Position numbers and translations under genes: made by a program. DNA of 64,000 nucleotides from Pyrenochaeta sp. MPI-SDFR-AT-0127 (lineage: Eukaryota; Ascomycota; Dothideomycetes; Pleosporales; Cucurbitariaceae), in the NCBI GenBank assembly GCA_020747015.1, contig JAGTJM010000001.1:1054001-1118000 (forward strand). Direction: 5' to 3'. This document shows, piece by piece, positions 59,302 to 64,000 of this stretch (position 1 is the stretch's first letter; each line of letters opens with the position of its first letter). Under the pieces are notes generated by a model that did no database searches, had not been told where the DNA came from, and saw nothing but the letters and a program-made list of their open reading frames with translations.

Positions 59302-60413
59302 ATGTCGTCATTCTTTCGGATAGGGCAACTCCTCAAAGGCAAATTTGGGACCTACACCGTTACTAAACAGGTTCAAGAGACTGTATGGTTTGCAAAGTAA
59401 GTCGCTATCGAAGTCCAGTAAACTACACACTGACTATTGTTAGAAATCAACGGGTACAGGAAACTGTCGTGATAAAAAGCGTCAAAGGTCACCCAAGGGT
59501 AGAGAACGAACGAAACGTCCTCAAACGACTCCAGCATCGCACTCCCTTCCTTCGACCACTGGTAGATGAAATTGAGAAGCCCTCTGCTCCTACAACTATT
59601 GCTCTGAGATATCTTGAAAGCAATCTTTTGACTGAAACTATTAAGAAAGCCTTGAATCGAAAGGAGCTCAAACACGTATGCCGATGCGTTCTTGAAGCAC
59701 TAAGGGTTATTCACGAAGAAAATCTTGTGCATACAGGTATGAACCTACGCATGCTTAGTATCCATCCAACTGATGTTAAAGATGTTAAACTTGATAATGT
59801 TTTCGTTGGCTTACAGGAGGGTGATAATCGATTCTCTGATGTCCAACTTGGAGACCTTGGTGGATGTTATGATAAACATTCAAGATGGGCTATATCTGGT
59901 ACACTCGTCGGAACACCGATATGGTCAAGTCCAGAGGTCCTTATGGAGATGCCATGGAATACTGCTGCAGATATCTGGTCGTTCGGAGCTTTGGTACGTA
60001 TGGCTTTTATTCTCGTAAACTCTTTGTTGCATGTTTGTGCTGATACTGCATGATTCAAGCTGATAAGCTTACTATACGGCGGCGACTTTAATCTATTTCG
60101 ACCAATAATTGACCGAGGCCACGAAGAATACGTGGTAGGCGTTGTGATGGAACAATTCCGCTACTTTGGCCCTTTCCCTGCAAAGATTTCAGATATCCCC
60201 AGCCCAGAGACTATTCAATCAATCTTGTGGTTAATGCAAGAACTGCCGCAAGAGAAGCTGACGCCATTTTCCTGGACAACAGAGAAAGAGGTTTCTAAAA
60301 GGGACAAAGACTTTATCGGAAAAATAATGATGCTTGACTGGCGAGATCGGCCAACAGCAAAAGAATTACTAGAGGATGAGTGGTGGGATGATGACGAGAG
60401 TGCGGTAACATGA
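59302..60413 (+). CDS. small serine/threonine protein kinase
   Basis: Four exons were checked: 59302-59396, 59444-59736, 59782-59993 and 60060-60413, giving 317 residues from ATG 59302 (MSSFFRIGQLLKGKFGTYTV). An in-frame ATG upstream at 59185 would add 39 residues with no similarity. The kinase core is complete: a Gly-containing loop (GQLLKGKFGTYTV), ETVVIKSVKG with the ATP-binding Lys, RVENERNVLKRLQ with the alpha-C Glu, VHTDVKLDNVF as the catalytic loop (HTD, joined across intron 2), GDLGG in place of DFG-x, TPIWSSPEV as the APE region, and TAADIWSFGAL. It ends soon after the kinase fold (RDRPTAKELLEDEWW). It is a stand-alone catalytic domain, probably active; substrate unknown. It shares no extra domain with the kinase-vWA protein 3.4 kb upstream. 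Confidence 0.85.
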
Positions 60414-62071
60414 AAACACTCGATTCTTTGTGTATACGCGCACCACCACTTCTTTTCCTTTTCCTTGGCTCAGACTGGCCTAAGGTTCTACAGCCAACTA
60501 TCGGTACCTTGCAATCAAGCCATGATTTGAGTGGCAAGATGTTAGTAAAATAGGCTTAGATTGTTGGAGGCAGAAGTCGACTTCGCTTCCTTGAAAACAG
60601 GAAAGTGTCTTCGGTAGCCTTATAATGCACTGTAGCAGATGGTAGATCGGACAAGAGAACCTTTTTTTTTAACCCCCGATGGTCGTATGTGATATGATGG
60701 GATATGATGGTACATCTGTTCGCTGTTATCATGAAGCCGGTAATGTCACCGATTCGAATATAAATCTTAGCAAACCACGATTTGAGCATATCAGTGACAT
60801 ATTGCTGCTACAATGTTGATTCCTCAAATTGCGCTAGACTAGAGAGATTGCATAATGTATAGGGAGGTACAAAAAGCAAAGTACCACCCAGCCAGTCATA
60901 AAATGTACAGAGTACGTACTCTGTATCCTGAGCGCCAAAATCTTCTTAAGAGCTTGCCGCGAACGGCAAGAAATGCCCATCAAACGCCTAATTTTGATGA
61001 GGAACAGCGGATAGATCACCAGGGAAAGTTCGGTGTTACTTGTTTCGTTGCATAATGATGGCCCAATGGCGCCAACATCTACCTAGTCAGATGTTTCCTC
61101 ATGGTGCTGCCGGAGCTCATCTTGTGTGGAATTTGAACATTAGATAACATGACAAACAATGAATGGCCCTTGAAATGCCCTTCTTAAGGTCGCTATTATA
61201 CGTGTCAATACTCTGTCTGAGCAGGAGGGGCGCGGTGGCTCGATGCCGTACCGTGAAGCCTAGTACAGTGCTGTACCTCTATGACCTGGTCAATCAAGAT
61301 CTCCAAGCTTAGCTAGGCTCAATGCATTCTTCTTGATAATCAGAAAGCAATAGGTTCGCTAGAATCATATGACTATGACTGCCATTATCATACGGGAAAC
61401 GCGCTCGAACAATATGAAATAAGCCTTTCTTACCAATCATCAAACTTCCCTACCAGAAATTGCTTTGGTCATCTATGCGTATAGCCTTTGACAAGAGCTG
61501 CTGGCGCAATTTTCTTGCACTTATTTGTATTAGCAATAGTAGGCTGAGAGACTCCGACATCTATAAGCACTCTATCATGGGGCTGCTTCAGGTAATGCTT
61601 GAGTGATCTGGGAGAAAAGCCTAGCAGAATCGAGTCAGTACCGTCCCATTTTCTCTTTTCTAGGCACTATATATGATACAGTAGTATCTAAACTGGTTGA
61701 ATGACAAGATAGGTTGGAAGATTCACAAGTCGAGCTCTCTGAAGCATTCCACAAGACTGACTACTGCTAAAACGGGAACAGCACCGTAAGTTAGGGAACA
61801 GCGGCACACCCCGGCTACTGAACACCAGCCCGAGTTCCGCGCCCCGTGACGGTGTGTAAAAGCTGTTGCCAGTCCTTGGTGAAACGTAGATGTTAACCAA
61901 TGGCGGCTTCATACTGAATGGGGTCGGTGACAAAAAGACGGCGGGAACAAAAACATCTTTCTGGCATGCAAAACCGGCAGTGGCCCGTGCCCGATTGGTG
62001 CGTCATCGGCTAGGATGAAGTTTTGGCGGGACAGGAGCAGATCCATCAAGCATCAACAGGATGCTCTACTC
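60414..62071. other. intergenic
   Basis: 1.65 kb between the kinase gene and folylpolyglutamate synthase. A T9 tract lies at about 60662-60671 and a short direct repeat (gatatgatgg twice) at about 60690-60712. An extra in-frame ATG of the next gene is at 62015. No gene seen. Confidence 0.5.
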
Positions 62072-63741
62072 ATGTTCATAGTTCGGAGACGCCTGTGCTG
62101 CCGGCACACTGCACCAATTGCTCGCTCACATTACATCGTGCCCAGCATGGAGAAGCGCGACTATCAGGCCGCGGTTGAGGCGTTGAATACGCTTCAGTCC
62201 AACTTCTCCATAGTCGATGCGATACGCAAGTCTGGACGGGGCATGAACAAGCAGGCCATCTCAGAGATGATTGAATGGTGTCGCAAGGTTGGATACGAGG
62301 TGTGCGGCTCTCAGTGCTTGTTTAGAGGGACAACAACTGACGGCAGGTGCAGCCATCAGATTTCGACCCGCTGAAGCCCATACATATTGCTGGCACAAAG
62401 GGCAAAGGCTCTACCAGCGCATTCATCTCCTCTATTCTCGCCCAGTACACACCCCGCGCCGGATCGCAAGCGAAGCCCACCAAGATTGGCCTCTACACCT
62501 CTCCGCATCTACGATTCGTTCGCGAGCGCATACAGATCAACAATGAGCCAATTTCAGAGCAGCTGTTTGCAAAATACTTCTTTGAGGTGTGGGACAGGTT
62601 GGAAGCTGCTGCGAAGGCAGAGAATGCACCGGTTGATGTCGCCACAAAGCCAGTTTACTTTAGATACCTGACAATCATGGCACTACATGCATACCTGAAG
62701 GAAGGTGTCGACTCGGCCGTCATTGAGTGCGGAATTGGTGGCGAATATGATAGTACAAACATAATTACAAAGCCCACCGTCACAGCGATTACCAGCTTGG
62801 GCATCGACCACACAGCGATGCTCGGGTCGACACTTCCTGAGATCGCCTGGCATAAGGCAGGCATTTTCAAAGCGGGCAGCATTTCATTCACGACGCCGCA
62901 AAAGGAAGAGGCAATCACCGTTCTGCGAGAACGAGCATCTGAAAAGGGCAACCAACTTCACATCATTGACGTTCACCCTGCCCTAGCTAATGACGATATC
63001 AAACTTGGACTATCTGCTGCGTTTCAGAAAGTTAACGCTTCGCTGGCCATTGCTACCGCGGCTGCACATCTACGAGCGTTGGGCCACACTTCAATCCCGG
63101 ATCCAACCGCCTCTCCACATATCGAATTGCCCCCGGAGTTCATCCGTGGATTAGAACAAGTGCGTTGGCCAGGCAGGTGTGAGATCCGACACGAGAAGAA
63201 TGTAGCTTGGCACATTGATGGAGGCCATACGATGGAGAGTATCGAGGTGACGGGACGGTGGTTTGCGGAGCAAATAGCGTCGGGAACCTCAACCAAACCA
63301 TCTCATTCCCAAGCCCCACGAATCATGATCTTCAACCAGCAGACTCGAGATGCGAGTGCACTTGCGAAAGCGCTATATGCAGCTTTGCAAACCGGCGCAG
63401 GAACTGGCTCAACATCGCCCTTCACTCACGTCATCTTCACTACCAACCAGACCTTTAGCGAAGGTTACAAACCGGATCTTGTTTCAATAAACACTAATCA
63501 ACAGGATGTGGATACACTGGCAGTGCAAAAGGCGCTTGCATCCACGTGGAATGAGATTGATAGCTCGGCAAAGGTTCAAGTGCTCCGAACAATTGAAGAA
63601 GCAATTGGGGCCGCAAGAGCTGTGGCACGCGACCATGCAAAGGATACTGGTGCTGATTCAGAAGTCATGGTGCTGGTTACTGGTAGCTTGCACCTAGTTG
63701 GTGGGGTAATTGAAGTATTGGAGACAGGATCGGCCAACTGA
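62072..63741 (+). CDS. folylpolyglutamate synthase
   Basis: Two exons were checked: 62072-62299 and 62347-63741 (intron 47 bp), giving 540 residues. MurD-ligase-type signatures: P-loop IHIAGTKGKGSTSAF, SPHLRFVRERIQIN, VIECGIGGEYDSTN, SLGIDHTAMLGST and WHKAGIFKAG with the carbamylated-Lys region. The enzyme adds glutamates to folates, which keeps them in the cell and organelles. Three in-frame ATGs are possible: 62015, 62072 and 62147. From 62072 the protein begins MFIVRRRLCCRHTAPIARSH, basic and without acidic residues, like a mitochondrial leader; 62147 (MEKRDYQAAVEALNTLQ) would give a 515-residue cytosolic form. Confidence 0.94.
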
Positions 63742-64000
63742 GGCTATGTCAGATATCCACAAAGCTGTCGTAAGCAACAGTCACATAGTCTGCGTGTTCG
63801 GCCAACTGCAACCATAGATGATGAACAAGTCTTCAGCGTCCAATCGTGAGCCATGGGGTAAATGTACTCGCTGCTACCAGACAAGGGGAAGTAGGACGTG
63901 GTCATCTAGATCTTCTATATACTTGAATCAAGCTCAGCGCGAAACTAAGACGTGGCAGGCCATGGTCTCGACATGTTTGTACTCTGCAAGTTTGTGTGAG
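63742..64000. other. 3' flank of folylpolyglutamate synthase gene
   Basis: No feature seen before the window ends. Confidence 0.5.

Overview
This is a stretch of nuclear chromosome from a filamentous ascomycete. Genes carry short GT..AG introns of about 45-110 bp with yeast/fungal-type branch sites, there are no operons, and the conserved proteins (MSH6, Cdh1, Pescadillo, PRI2, DUF3433 and rhodopsin/PTH11-type families) have a fungal flavour. The style suggests Dothideomycetes, probably Pleosporales, but that placement is an inference from memory and not from a search.

Layout. Bases 1-6.9 kb are accessory/secreted: a truncated (by the window edge) 7-TM rhodopsin-domain protein, a secreted SGNH/GDSL esterase, and a six-module cysteine-rich secreted protein. 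From 8.3 to 22.4 kb lies a mostly housekeeping block: PA-TM-RING ubiquitin ligase (-), aquaporin (+), primase large subunit PRI2 (-), PHO13-type HAD phosphatase (-), aspartyl aminopeptidase (-), and divergently from it the APC/C activator Cdh1 (+). Around 23.3-24.1 kb is a decayed short-chain dehydrogenase. Then come a class II ketose-bisphosphate aldolase (-), MSH6 (+), an orphan membrane/coiled-coil protein (+), a very large DUF3433 membrane protein (+), GPI-transamidase subunit PIG-U/GAB1 (-) divergent from Pescadillo/NOP7 (+), an F-box-like protein (+) and a small secreted crystallin-like protein (-).

From about 46.7 to 62 kb the sequence is gene-poor, with AT-rich patches, homopolymer tracts and gene fragments. 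It holds three signalling-type genes: a CorA-like membrane protein, a protein kinase fused to a C-terminal von Willebrand A-type domain, and a second, unrelated small protein kinase. This accessory block is the most interesting part. The window closes with folylpolyglutamate synthase, which has nested in-frame start codons that could give mitochondrial and cytosolic forms.

Exon structures marked as checked were tested by hand: splice phases join and the total coding length is a multiple of three. No tRNA, rRNA, CRISPR array, intact transposon or secondary-metabolite cluster was seen.
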